From NCBI GenBank assembly GCA_016719945.1, contig JADJYE010000032.1, positions 281,064-345,063 on the forward strand: a DNA stretch of 64,000 nucleotides, written 5' to 3'. Under the pieces are notes generated by a model. That model was given only the letters and a program-made list of their open reading frames with translations, did no database searches and was not told the DNA's origin. The translations under genes were made by a program, and so were the position numbers. The stretch comes from Polyangiaceae bacterium. Lineage in GTDB: Bacteria > Myxococcota_A > Polyangia > Polyangiales > Polyangiaceae. Below, piece by piece: positions 33,644 to 42,551 of the stretch. How positions within the stretch are numbered: position 1 is the stretch's first letter; each line of letters starts with the position of its first letter.

Positions 33644-33658
33644 CCCGCCCAAGGCGGG
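33644..33658. terminator. Short GC hairpin between convergent/divergent units
   Basis: CCCGCC (33644-33649), loop CAA, then GGCGGG (33653-33658). It lies 38 bp past the end of the PhzF-like gene (leftward) and could end that transcript. No T-run follows on either strand, so confidence is low. Confidence 0.3.
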
Positions 33659-33695
33659 TTGGCTCGAGCCCGCGACGATCGCGCTCGCTGCGCCG

Positions 33696-34535
33696 CTACA
33701 GCTCGATCACCCCGCGGCCGAGCTCGATCACCTCACCCCCCACGAAGATCTGCCCCGCCTCATCGACCTCGAGGTGGAGCCGAGACGGGCGGCCGACCTG
33801 CGCGCCCTGCTGGAGCGTCGCGCGGATGGGCCGCGGGCGGCCTGCGAGCAGCAGGTAGCCGCCGAGGTTGGCGCACGCGGAGCCGGTCGCCGGGTCTTCG
33901 AGGACCGCGCCGTTCGCGGTGAAGAAGAAGCGCACGGTCCACGGGTCCGTGTCCTCGCTGACGAGGTACGCCATCGCCTCGTTCCTGGCGGGCGACATCG
34001 CGTGGCGAGCGAGCAGCGCGGGGTCGGGCCGCGCGGCGCGTACGTGCTCGGCCGACGCGATGGGGATGACGAGCTGCTCCGTGCCCACGGACACCCAGCG
34101 CGCGTCGCCCGTGAGCGCCTCCTCGGGGAGCGCCAGCATGCGCGCGAGCTCGGCACGCGTCGCCTCGGGCGCGCGAGCCGCGGGCGCCTGCGCGGCGCGC
34201 AGCGTCCAGCGCGCGGCGCTCCTCTCGACCTCGACCCGCCCGGCGCCCATCTCGAGCACCACTCGCGCTCTCTCGCCGCCGACGACGCTCGCCGTCCCGA
34301 GCGTCGGGTGCCCCGCGAACGGCATCTCGATCGTCGGCGTGAAGATCCGGACGCGCGCGTCCGCTCGCTCGCTCGGCAAGATAAACGTCGTCTCCGACAG
34401 GTTCATCTGGCGCGCGAGGGCCTGCATGGTGGCCACGTCGAGACCGCGACCGTCCTCGAAGACACACAGCGGGTTGCCCGACAGGCGCTCGCCGCCCACC
34501 GTGAAGACGTTGAGGATTCGATAGGGGAGGCGCAT
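33696..34535 (-). CDS. PhzF-family isomerase-like protein
   Basis: This 279-residue protein has the PhzF fold signatures: NVFTVGGERLSGNPLCVF at the N-terminus, catalytic Glu in NLSETTFIL near residue 46, PTIEMPFAGHPTLG, and EDPATGSACANLGGYLL in the second half. Family members isomerise or epimerise small metabolites; the phenazine pathway itself is absent here. I start at ATG 34535 (MRLPYRILNVF). The open frame upstream encodes the repeat region and is not part of the family. Confidence 0.88.
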   Translation of the reverse strand: MRLPYRILNVFTVGGERLSGNPLCVFEDGRGLDVATMQALARQMNLSETTFILPSERADARVRIFTPTIEMPFAGHPTLGTASVVGGERARVVLEMGAGRVEVERSAARWTLRAAQAPAARAPEATRAELARMLALPEEALTGDARWVSVGTEQLVIPIASAEHVRAARPDPALLARHAMSPARNEAMAYLVSEDTDPWTVRFFFTANGAVLEDPATGSACANLGGYLLLAGRPRPIRATLQQGAQVGRPSRLHLEVDEAGQIFVGGEVIELGRGVIEL

Positions 34536-34590
34536 GAACGGCCCATACCGCAACCCACCTGGGGCCGCGACAGCGAGGGGGGACATGACC

Positions 34591-34637
34591 GCGACAGATC
34601 GCGGGGACATGCCGGCCATGTCCTATCGATCTGTCGC
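34591..34637. repeat. Nested palindromic repeat, copy 1
   Basis: Outer arms GCGACAGATCG (34591-34601) and CGATCTGTCGC (34627-34637) enclose inner arms GGACATG (34605-34611) and CATGTCC (34617-34623) with loop CCGGC. The 47-nt unit would form a long hairpin. A further GGGGGGACATGAC half-unit precedes it at about 34577-34589. Confidence 0.75.
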
Positions 34638-34737
34638 CACCTCAGCTCCTCAGCCGACTATGGACGCCCCAATAACTGCGTTTTCGCAGGAGAAGCGTGG
34701 GCAAGGCGGCGCGAAGGGCGCCAACAGGCTCGTAATG

Positions 34738-34784
34738 GCGACACCCACGGGAGACATGCCGGCCATGTCCCCGCGAGCTGTCGC
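34738..34784. repeat. Nested palindromic repeat, copy 2
   Basis: This copy has the same 47-nt span as copy 1 and the same core GACATGCCGGCCATGTC (34753-34769). The outer arms are shortened to GCGAC (34738-34742) and GTCGC (34780-34784). Both copies sit in the 390-bp gap between the divergent PhzF-like and DDAH-like genes, which otherwise holds no gene I can support. Confidence 0.7.
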
Positions 34785-34925
34785 GGCGAGCCGCTCCACC
34801 GCAGCGCCGAGCGCGGCGACGGCGGGCTGCACCCGGGCCCGAGCACCGGGCCCAGACGCCAGCGCCGGACCTCGCTACCCTCCCCCACAGGAGCCAAAGA
34901 AGGCGACCGCCTCGACGCAGTCCGG

Positions 34926-35753
34926 ATGACCCAGCAGCCCCGACCCACCCTACGCTTCGCTCGCCCCGCCGTCGCGCTGGTCCGCGCGGTGTCGCCGCGC
35001 CTCGAGGACTGCTTGCGCACGGAGGTCGAGCCGAGCATCGACGTCGGGCTTGCGCAGGCGCAGCACGCTGCCTATGTGAGCGTGCTGCGAGAGCTGGCCA
35101 TCACGGTCGAGCAGGTGGGGGCGAGCGAAGAGCACGCCGATGGCTGCTTCGTCGAGGACACGGCTGTCATCACCGGCCGACATGCGCTGCTCACCATCCC
35201 CGGAGCTGCCTCACGCCAGCGAGAGTGCGCGGACGTCTTGCCGGTCCTCGCGCGCCATCGCGAGGTCGAGCGCATGCAGGGGTCGGCGCGGCTCGACGGC
35301 GGGGACGTGCTGCGCATCGACGACGTGCTGCTCGTCGGCCTGTCGGGTCGAACGAACGCGGCAGGCGCGGCCGCCTTGCGGGAGGTCGCGGCGCGAGACG
35401 GCCTCACGCTCCGCACCGTCGCGGTGAGCGCAGGGCTCCACCTCAAGTCCGCTTGCACCCTGGTGGACGCGCGCACGGCGCTGCTGGCGCCGCTGCCGAA
35501 CGCCGCCGAGCTGCGCGCGGCGCTCGAGGGCTGCGGCTGCGAGGTGCTCGAGGCGCCCGAGTCGGTGGGCGCGAACGTGCTCGCGCTGGGCGACGTGGTC
35601 CTGGTCTCCGCCGCAGCACCGGCGACAGCCGCGCTGCTGCGCGCGCGGCGCGTCGAGGTCGTCTCCATCGACGTGAGCGAGCTGCACAAAGCAGACGGCG
35701 CTCTGACCTGTCTCTCCCTACGTGTCCCGAAGGCAGGCGAATGGTGCGTGTGA
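34926..35753 (+). CDS. Dimethylarginine dimethylaminohydrolase-like amidinohydrolase
   Basis: This 275-residue protein matches the DDAH/arginine-deiminase superfamily (pentein fold). It has the substrate-binding EHADGCFVEDTAVI, the catalytic His segment GLHLKSACTLVD and the C-terminal ADGALTCLSLR containing the nucleophilic Cys. It would hydrolyse methylated arginines to citrulline plus amine, or a related guanidine substrate. The ATG is at 34926, where the family-like sequence starts. It is divergent from the PhzF-like gene. Confidence 0.88.
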   Translation: MTQQPRPTLRFARPAVALVRAVSPRLEDCLRTEVEPSIDVGLAQAQHAAYVSVLRELAITVEQVGASEEHADGCFVEDTAVITGRHALLTIPGAASRQRECADVLPVLARHREVERMQGSARLDGGDVLRIDDVLLVGLSGRTNAAGAAALREVAARDGLTLRTVAVSAGLHLKSACTLVDARTALLAPLPNAAELRAALEGCGCEVLEAPESVGANVLALGDVVLVSAAAPATAALLRARRVEVVSIDVSELHKADGALTCLSLRVPKAGEWCV

Positions 35754-35841
35754 GCGGCGCTCGCCAGCGCCCTCAGGCCTCCGCTGGCTGCTGCTCGGCA
35801 GGCAGCGCCTTCAGGAACGCGGCACGCAGCGTCTCGAGGTG

Positions 35842-36519
35842 CTAGGCCAGGCGCTCGACCGTCCAGCCCTCGGTCGAGATCGGCGGCAAGAAGACGACCT
35901 TCACGTGCGCTGGCCGCAGGCTCAAGGTCGAGCGCCTCCACACGTCTTGCAGACCGATCGTCACCATCGGCACGATCGGCAGCTTCGTCTCGATCGCCAG
36001 GTGGCCGATGCCCTTCTTGAACGGCAGCAGCCGCCCCGAGTCCGAGCGGGTCCCCTCGGGGAGGATGCAGACATGCAGGCGGTTATCGCGCAGGAAGGTC
36101 GCCGTGCGGCGCAGCGCCGCCTTCGCCTTGTCGGTCTGCCCGCGGTCGAGGAACACATGCCCCGCGAGCCACCAGGCTTGCCCGTAGAAGGGGTAGAAGA
36201 GGACCTCCTTCTTGGCGACCCCGACCGTCCCTGCGGGGGTGAGCCAGATCGTCGTGAAGGCGTCCAGCAGCGACGTGTGATTGCACGCGTAGATCGCTGG
36301 CCGATCGGGGCCAATGTTCTCTTGTCCAGAGACCGAGACGCGGCAGCCCACACACGCCATCGCCCAGCGGCCGATCCACACCCCGAACGCGTTCGTCACG
36401 CGGATACGAGCCACCCGGAAAGGCAGCAGCACCAGTAGCAGCGGGGTCATCACCGCCACCAACACTCCGACACCAGCGAGGCCCGCCGCGATGCGAAGCA
36501 GGCTCTTCAACGCCAGCAT
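35842..36519 (-). CDS. 1-acylglycerol-3-phosphate acyltransferase (PlsC-like), early stop
   Basis: This membrane enzyme of 225 residues has one or two N-terminal hydrophobic segments and the acyltransferase motifs NHTSLLD (H-x4-D), LPEGTRS and PIVPMVTIG. It would transfer acyl chains to lysophosphatidate at the inner membrane. The frame stops at TAG 35842-35844, just after WTVERLA. The next 21 codons read HLETLRAAFLKALPAEQQ and end in TGA near 35777, which looks like the normal PlsC tail. The TAG may be a point change (GAG or CAG to TAG) or a sequence error. Confidence 0.88.
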   Translation of the reverse strand: MLALKSLLRIAAGLAGVGVLVAVMTPLLLVLLPFRVARIRVTNAFGVWIGRWAMACVGCRVSVSGQENIGPDRPAIYACNHTSLLDAFTTIWLTPAGTVGVAKKEVLFYPFYGQAWWLAGHVFLDRGQTDKAKAALRRTATFLRDNRLHVCILPEGTRSDSGRLLPFKKGIGHLAIETKLPIVPMVTIGLQDVWRRSTLSLRPAHVKVVFLPPISTEGWTVERLA

Positions 36520-36651
36520 GCCGGCACGCTAACACGGCCGCCTCGTGCCAGCAGCGCAGCTGATTTGTGCACGTCTCTGCACAGTCGAACTTCGAACACG
36601 CGTGTGTTTCAGCGTTCTGTGTGCAGGCACGGTCGTTGCGACAGGCGTGGC

Positions 36652-36927
36652 ATGATCGAGCGAGCTCTCATCTCCACGCTGGTCACTGCGCTGCTGCTCT
36701 GCGCCTCACCTCGGCACGCCCGAGCGGAGGCTCCGAGCGCGCCGCCCGAGCCCGCGACAGCCAAGCCGGCCGAGCCTCCTGCGGCTCCGCCTCCCTCGGC
36801 TCCCAGGGCGAGTCTGCGAGGAGGGCTCAAGCCAGGCGCGGTGTTGACCGGGCTCGGCGCCCGCCCAACCACCCGCGTGACCGTCAAGACGAGCGGGACC
36901 TGGGTCGGGGTGGAGGCGCAGCTCTGA
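36652..36927 (+). CDS. Small exported Pro-rich protein
   Basis: ATG 36652 encodes 91 residues: a signal peptide (LVTALLLCASPRHARA), an Ala/Pro-rich stretch and a short tail (RVTVKTSGTWVGVEAQL). No domain is recognised. It ends 50 bp before the outer-membrane protein gene and may be expressed with it. Confidence 0.5.
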   Translation: MIERALISTLVTALLLCASPRHARAEAPSAPPEPATAKPAEPPAAPPPSAPRASLRGGLKPGAVLTGLGARPTTRVTVKTSGTWVGVEAQL

Positions 36928-36977
36928 GCGCGCCCTTCGTGCAGCTTCGTGCACACGGCCTGCGCACGGTCCCGCCG

Positions 36978-38270
36978 ATGCACAGCCTTCGCGTCCTCGC
37001 GCTCGCCGCGCTCACGCTCGGCGGCGCGACCTGCTTCGCGCTGCCAGCGCGGGCCGAGGACGTCGTCGCCGAGTCTCGCTGGGAGCCCGGCGTCATCCCG
37101 GCCATCAACTTCGACAGCGACGTCGGGTTCGGGTTCGGCGCGGTCGGCACGCTCGCCCGCTTCGAGCCAGGGTTCCACCCGTATCGACTGCGCCTCGAGG
37201 CGCAGGTCTTCATGAGCGTGGCGATCGATGAGGCAGGCGACGCCTCGCTCCCGTTCCACGACGACACTCTGCGCGTCGATGTCCCAGGCTTGCTCGGGGG
37301 TCGGCTCCGCCTGGGCGGCGGGCTCTTCTTCCGGAAGCTCGCGACCTCGGGCTACTACGGCATCGGGCAGCTCTCCCAGGAGCGTCGCTTCTCGGAGGGC
37401 GAGCTCGAGGCGAGCGAGCGGGCTCGTCGCTACCACCACTACGATCACCTGACCGCGGGCGTTGACGCCTGGGCACGCGTGGCGCTGTGGCGTCGACCGC
37501 GCTCGGAGGGGGGCACGCGGCTCGAGTGGCTCACCGGCCTCCACGGCTCGTTCCATGAGGTCTCGCCCTACCCGGGCAGCAAGCTCGCGCAGGACCAGGC
37601 CGCGATACAGGCCGGCTCGCAGCGCCCCGAGCTCGCGCTCCTGCACGGGGTCGGCCAGCACGGGCTCTGCGAGGTCGACGGCGGGCTCGTGATCGACGAC
37701 CGCGACCACGAGCACTGGCCCACCCGCGGCACGCTGACCGAGCTATCGGCGCGAGCCGCCGGGGGCGGACAGGCGATCGGCTATGGGCGCCTCCACGCCG
37801 CGACGCGCTGGTTCGCGCCCCTCCATGGCGAGTGGCTCGTCTTCGCCAGCCGCGCGCTGGCCGACGTCATCGTCGGCGACGCGCCGGTGTACGAGCTCGG
37901 CGCGGTGGGCGTCATGGACCGCAGCGACGGGCCAGGCGGCAGCCGCTCGGTCCGCGGCGTCGCAATGGGTCGGCTGCTCGGCCAGGCGAAGGTGCTCGCC
38001 AACGCCGAGCTGCGGGCGCAGGCGCCGTGGTTCACGATCGCCGGTGAGCGCTTCCGCGTCGGCTTCGTCGCCTTCTTCGACGCGGGTCGGGTCTGGAGCA
38101 CCCTCCCTCCTGACGCGGCCCTCGACGGACCCTGGGCCCCCTTCGACGCGGGCCTCGGCGGCGGCCTGCGATTGCGCTGGTCCGAGACCCTGATCGTGCG
38201 GGCCGACGGCGCCTACTCCCCAACCCGCGGGACGCCGGGCTTCTACGTGGACGTCGGCCAGGCGTTCTGA
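36978..38270 (+). CDS. D15/BamA-type outer-membrane beta-barrel protein
   Basis: ATG 36978 gives 430 residues with a signal peptide (ALPARA). Many amphipathic strands follow, separated by short loops, ending in GFYVDVGQAF with a C-terminal Phe as needed for BAM-dependent insertion. The last third (FVAFFDAGRVW, GGGLRLRW) matches the surface-antigen D15/Omp85 barrel. No POTRA domains are present, so it resembles the short patatin/TamA-like barrels rather than BamA itself. The longer open frame upstream is not coding. Confidence 0.8.
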   Translation: MHSLRVLALAALTLGGATCFALPARAEDVVAESRWEPGVIPAINFDSDVGFGFGAVGTLARFEPGFHPYRLRLEAQVFMSVAIDEAGDASLPFHDDTLRVDVPGLLGGRLRLGGGLFFRKLATSGYYGIGQLSQERRFSEGELEASERARRYHHYDHLTAGVDAWARVALWRRPRSEGGTRLEWLTGLHGSFHEVSPYPGSKLAQDQAAIQAGSQRPELALLHGVGQHGLCEVDGGLVIDDRDHEHWPTRGTLTELSARAAGGGQAIGYGRLHAATRWFAPLHGEWLVFASRALADVIVGDAPVYELGAVGVMDRSDGPGGSRSVRGVAMGRLLGQAKVLANAELRAQAPWFTIAGERFRVGFVAFFDAGRVWSTLPPDAALDGPWAPFDAGLGGGLRLRWSETLIVRADGAYSPTRGTPGFYVDVGQAF

Positions 38271-38350
38271 GCGAGGGAGGCCGGCGGCCCGACGACAAGA
38301 CGAGGCGCCTGGGAACCTCGAACGCTCGGCCCCATGGCGCCAGCGTCGCC

Positions 38351-40146
38351 TCAAGACCCGTACAAAGCCGCGACGACGTCCTCGGCCCGACGGGCGACCC
38401 GCGCGCGATCGCGAACTCTCGCTCGAGCGCCTCGAGCTCGGCCGTGTCCCCTCTCCAAGCTGCGTGGCGGACACGACCGGCGAAACGACCCATGGGCCCG
38501 GTCGTTCGCCGACGAATCTCGTCGACAATGGCATCGAAGCGGTCCCACTCACCGAGCAGACCCCACGCACGAGCGATCTCCCATTGGAGCGTGATGACCC
38601 GCGCGTCGATGCGCATCGCCATTCGCACGCGCGGGAGCGCGTCGCGGAGGTGGCCGGTCTCGAGCAGGAGGCGTCCCGTCCACTCGTGGGTATCCGCGCG
38701 CTGTGGTGCGAGCCTCAACGCCGTCCGGAACCGGCTCGCGGCCGAGACGGGCTCACCCCCGTGAAGCGCGAGCTGTCCCGCGGCGAGGTGTGCCTCTGCG
38801 AGCTCGGGGGACAGCTCGAGGGCCCGGCGGGACGCCGCATTTGCGCGCTCGAGCGTGGCGTCGCGAGGCGATTGATAGAAGAGGCTCCTGGCCTGGGCCA
38901 TGGCGAACCCGGCGAGCACGCGTGCATCGTTCGGGGCGAGCAAGAGCGCCTGCTCGTAGAGCTGCACGGCCGCATACAAATCCTCCGCGTGGGGCAGGTG
39001 GTACTTGTGCCGCGCGCGCAGCACGAGCTCGAGGACCGTCGCCTCCCGCCGCGGGAGCGTCGTAGCGTCGGCGGGCGAGTCGAGGTCGAGCGCCGCCGCG
39101 ATCGCTCGCGCGACGGTCTCGGCGACGGCGTCGACGCGCGCTGGCCCGACCGCGAGGTCGAACCGTACTCGCGGTCGGCCCCCTGCATCGAGCCCCGAGA
39201 TGAGGATCTCGCCCTCGCCCTCCCCGGCGCGCAGGCCGGAGACCATCAAGTCACCGATATCCGTGTCCTCCGTCGACTGGTCCATCGTCAGGTCGACGAA
39301 GGCCCTCGGCAGGACACGAAGCCGCGGCACGCGGCCGAGGATCTGCGTGACCCGATCGAAGAGCGCTTCAGTCAGGTACGTCGAGCGTAGCGGCTCGGCG
39401 AAGGGCAAAACGACGACGGTGCGGAAGGCACCCGCAGGCAACGACGGGACCTCGAGCTCGAGGGGGCCGACCTCTCCGCCGTTCGCGAACAGCGCCGACA
39501 ACGACGCCGAGAGCGCCTCGGCCGACCGATAGCGGAGGGCTGGATCCTTCGACATCACCTTCTTGACGATCTCGGCGAACGCGGGCGTGACGCTTGGCGC
39601 TCGCTCGCGCACGTCGGGCGGCTCCTGGAGCAGTCGGGCCGCGAGGAGGGCGGGCATCGAGCTCGCGGAGAACGGGAGCGAGCCCGCCACCATTTCGAAC
39701 AGCGTCACGCCGAGGGCATAGAGATCGGAGAGCGGGGTGGCAGGCTCCCCCGCGGCCTGCTCGGGGGCCATATAGGCCGGTGTCCCAGCGAACGTGCGTG
39801 CGCCGGCTTCGTCGCGCGTCTCGTGGGCGATCCCGAAGTCGGTCACGACCACCCGCCCGCCCCGCGCGACCATGATGTTGTCGGGCTTGACGTCTCGGTG
39901 GACGATCCCGACGGCGTGCGCAGCGGCGAGCGCATCGGCGATACCGACGCCGATGCGCGCTGCGGTAGCGACGTCGAAGGTCCTCCGGCGTTCGAGGATG
40001 CTCCCGACCGACTCTCCGTCTACGAGCTCCATGGTCAAGAAGCGCGTCCCGCCGGCCTCGCCGAGCTCGAAGGTGCGGGCGACGTTGCGATGGGTCACGC
40101 GACGCGCGAGGCGAACCTCGTTTCGAAAACGATCGAGACAGCATGA
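38351..40146 (-). pseudogene. Ser/Thr protein kinase with TPR region, N-lobe missing
   Basis: The frame resembles a kinase only from RFRNEVRLARRVTHRNVARTF onward. It has HRDVKPDN, DFG and MAPEQ and a complete C-lobe, then a domain like adenylate-cyclase-associated or TolB-N proteins (VVVLPFAEPL), and then TPR-like helices. The Gly-rich loop and the catalytic VAIK Lys are absent. Upstream of about 40146 the sequence is unrelated in all three frames, so the gene is cut there rather than frameshifted. Near 38405-38411 a missing base also shifts the last 20 codons (true end ALYGS, TGA 38351-38353). Confidence 0.7.
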
Positions 40147-40305
40147 GCGTTCAGCACCGCGGTCCGTGCTAGGCTCTTTCCATGTCGCTGAGGCCACGAA
40201 GGCTCGTGCGGATAGCGACGTGAGCGCTGGGCGTCGCGCTCGGGTCATGCTCACGTTTGGCGCGGCCTCGGGCACCAGGAGTCCGTTCTGTTTGGGACGA
40301 CCACG

Positions 40306-40521
40306 GTGGCGTTCTCGTGCGGCGGGCCGAACCACGGCCTCGCGACCCATGCGTACGAGCGTGACGCGGGGTTTCGCTCGCTGGTTCGCGAAAGGGTGGC
40401 CCTGCTCGACGACGATGAGCTCCCGGAGCGCCTCCTGCGACAGCTCCCCGAAAGAGACACCGCGCGCGCGCGGCTGACGCGGTGCTCACGACGCCGAGCT
40501 GGAGCTGCCTGGGCTCCCTGA
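40306..40521 (+). pseudogene. Unassigned coding-like fragment
   Basis: In the 419-bp stretch between the truncated kinase and 40566 a rightward frame reads FGTTTVAFSCGGPNHGLAT, then AYERDAGFRSLVRERVALL and DDDELPERLLRQLPERD, with coding-like codon use. It is open back to a TAG at 40213, with GTG 40306 as the first start. It ends in Arg-rich sequence. I do not recognise it. It may be the remnant of a gene disrupted together with the kinase 5' end. Confidence 0.3.
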
Positions 40522-40565
40522 GGGTGGCACGATGATGAGCGATTGCATTCTCTCAATGGTCAGCC

Positions 40566-41636
40566 ATGCCGAGTAGCCCTGACGATCCGGCGATCCTCAC
40601 TGGCGCTGCCAGGCTCCGGTTGCCGCCCCGCCACGATCGCGTCGCTGCTCTGCGCGCGATCATGGGTCCGGGAGATCCCGCCGCGCGTCAGCTCGCGCTC
40701 GGCATCCGCGCCACGGCACACCGGCACTTCGACCGTCACGTCGTGCCTCGCGTGGCCGCGCACTGGCCTGCGCTCTTCACGCAACCCTTCTACGAGAAGC
40801 TGCGCATTGGGGCCTGCGATCTCTACGCGTCGGCGCCTTACACGGCGTTCTTCTGCGCGCCCCGCCGGCCCCCGCTGGTGCGCCTGGTCACCGGCCTCGG
40901 CGACTCGCTGCCGCTCTCTATCGCGGCGCTCGCCATGATCGGGCGCGGCGCCATGGGCGTGCTGGGCCGCGTCGCGTACCGCGAAGAGCACCGGCGCATC
41001 GCCTTGGTCGCGGCGTTCATCGTGGTCGTCGATCACGTCTTCGATCACTGCATGAGCGACCCCCCGGAGGAGCGCGAGCGCCGGCTGCTGGGGGTGCTGC
41101 GCGGGACGGCTCCGCCGACCTCCCCGGAGCTGGCCCTGGTCGCGTCGCTCGCCCGCGGTATGGCCGAGGGGCTCGACGCACGGGATCGCGTCGTGTTCGA
41201 GGCCGCGATGGACCAGGTCTACGGGTGGATCCGCGCAGAGGTTCGCGCCATGCTCGGCGAGCCCGACCCCTCGGGGATGGGCCACCGCCTCGCCGGCGTA
41301 CAGGGCACCATCGACGGGCTGCTCTTCCCGGTGGCACGGTACGGCGGCGAGGGGACGCGGCGATGGATGGTCGACGTCTCCCTGTTCGTCCAGATCGCAG
41401 ACGATTGGCTCGACGCTGACGCCGACCTGGCCTCGGACCGCACCACGCCGGTGCTCACGGGCGAGTGGACGCTGCAGGACGTCGAGGCCTCGTGGCGACG
41501 CTCGGTGGCAGGCCTGGAGCAGCTCCTGCGCGACGTCGGCCTCGACTCACCTCGGTACGTGAGGTTCGTGCGCGAAGCGTACGTGCTCATGATGGGGGAC
41601 GTGATCGGCGCCATGGCGCAGCGGCCGGACGCCTAA
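40566..41636 (+). CDS. Isoprenoid-synthase-fold protein
   Basis: This 356-residue, all-helical protein has two Asp-rich motifs at the spacing of class-I isoprenoid synthases: DHVFDHCMSD (about residue 155) and QIADDWLDADAD (about 275). Arg and Glu residues surround them. Such motifs bind Mg-diphosphate. It may condense or cyclise prenyl diphosphates, but the exact family is not clear to me. Its TAA is 3 bp before the first ArsA-like gene, so the three genes form an operon. Confidence 0.6.
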   Translation: MPSSPDDPAILTGAARLRLPPRHDRVAALRAIMGPGDPAARQLALGIRATAHRHFDRHVVPRVAAHWPALFTQPFYEKLRIGACDLYASAPYTAFFCAPRRPPLVRLVTGLGDSLPLSIAALAMIGRGAMGVLGRVAYREEHRRIALVAAFIVVVDHVFDHCMSDPPEERERRLLGVLRGTAPPTSPELALVASLARGMAEGLDARDRVVFEAAMDQVYGWIRAEVRAMLGEPDPSGMGHRLAGVQGTIDGLLFPVARYGGEGTRRWMVDVSLFVQIADDWLDADADLASDRTTPVLTGEWTLQDVEASWRRSVAGLEQLLRDVGLDSPRYVRFVREAYVLMMGDVIGAMAQRPDA

Positions 41637-41639
41637 ACG

Positions 41640-42551
41640 ATGGGAGCCCACTCTTCACCCCCGGCGCCAACAGCTCAGCGGCGGAGCCTCGCGCCCGTCG
41701 TGCTCGTCACTGGGAAGGGAGGTGTTGGCAAGACCACCGTGGCCGCGAGCCTGGCGGTGCTTTACGCGGAGACCCACGGCACGGCGACCTTCGTCGAGCT
41801 CGGGGACGGCCAGTCGGGAAAGCGCGCCCTCGCGGGGGCTGGGGTCGGCGTCGAGCACCTGGTGATCCGCCCCGACGAGGCCCTCCATCGCGGAGCGACG
41901 CCGCTGTTCGGCTCGGCGATGCTGGCGAAGCTGGCCCTCGGCAACTTCGCGATGAGGCCGCTGCTTCGCGCCGCCCCCGCGGTGCGCGAGCTGGCCATGC
42001 TCGAGGCGATCCGCCAGATCGCTGCGGAGCGACCGAACAGGCGCGTGGTGGTCGATCTGCCCGCGACAGGGCACAGCGTGGCGTGGCTGCGCGTCCCGAG
42101 GCAGGGCAAGGATTTCCTCGGAGAGGGCCCGCTCTTCGAGCTCTGTGATCGGGTGGCGAGGGAGCTGCTCGCACCGAGCCGATCGTCGATCGTGGTGGTG
42201 AGTCTCCCGGAGAAGCTCGTCCTCGAGGAGACGCTCGAGCTCTGCGGTAGCATCGAACGAGACGCTGGGATGCCGGTCGATCGCATCGTGGTGAACCGCG
42301 TCCCGGTGGCGCTCCCCCGCGGCGCCCTGGAGGACGCGCGGATGGGGGCGGCCGCAGGGGGCCCGCTCGCCACTGCCTTCGCGGCGCTGGCCGAGGTGCT
42401 CGAGGCGCGAGCGGCGGCCAGCGCCTCCGCGCTCTCCGCGCTCGAAGCCCTCACCCACCGCGAGCACGACCTCTGGCGGTTGCCCCTGGCCGCCGTGGAC
42501 CCGCGTGCGAGCGAGGTCGCCCGCTGGCTCCGCGAGGAGGGCGCCGCGTGA
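41640..42551 (+). CDS. ArsA/GET3-type ATPase, first copy
   Basis: This 303-residue P-loop ATPase has the deviant Walker A GKGGVGKTTVA near residue 24 and the DLPATGHSVAWL switch region near residue 140, where ArsA/GET3 proteins have DTAPTGHTLRLL. The arsenic-binding Cys triad of true ArsA is absent, so a tail-anchored-protein or membrane-targeting role, or a polarity role, is more likely than arsenite export. The stop overlaps the second ArsA-like gene (ATGA), suggesting a heterodimer. Confidence 0.8.
   Translation: MGAHSSPPAPTAQRRSLAPVVLVTGKGGVGKTTVAASLAVLYAETHGTATFVELGDGQSGKRALAGAGVGVEHLVIRPDEALHRGATPLFGSAMLAKLALGNFAMRPLLRAAPAVRELAMLEAIRQIAAERPNRRVVVDLPATGHSVAWLRVPRQGKDFLGEGPLFELCDRVARELLAPSRSSIVVVSLPEKLVLEETLELCGSIERDAGMPVDRIVVNRVPVALPRGALEDARMGAAAGGPLATAFAALAEVLEARAAASASALSALEALTHREHDLWRLPLAAVDPRASEVARWLREEGAA

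Noticed and set aside
33828..34535. Phenazine biosynthesis locus
   Set aside because: Only a PhzF-family protein is present, with no other phz gene; the family has many unrelated metabolic roles.
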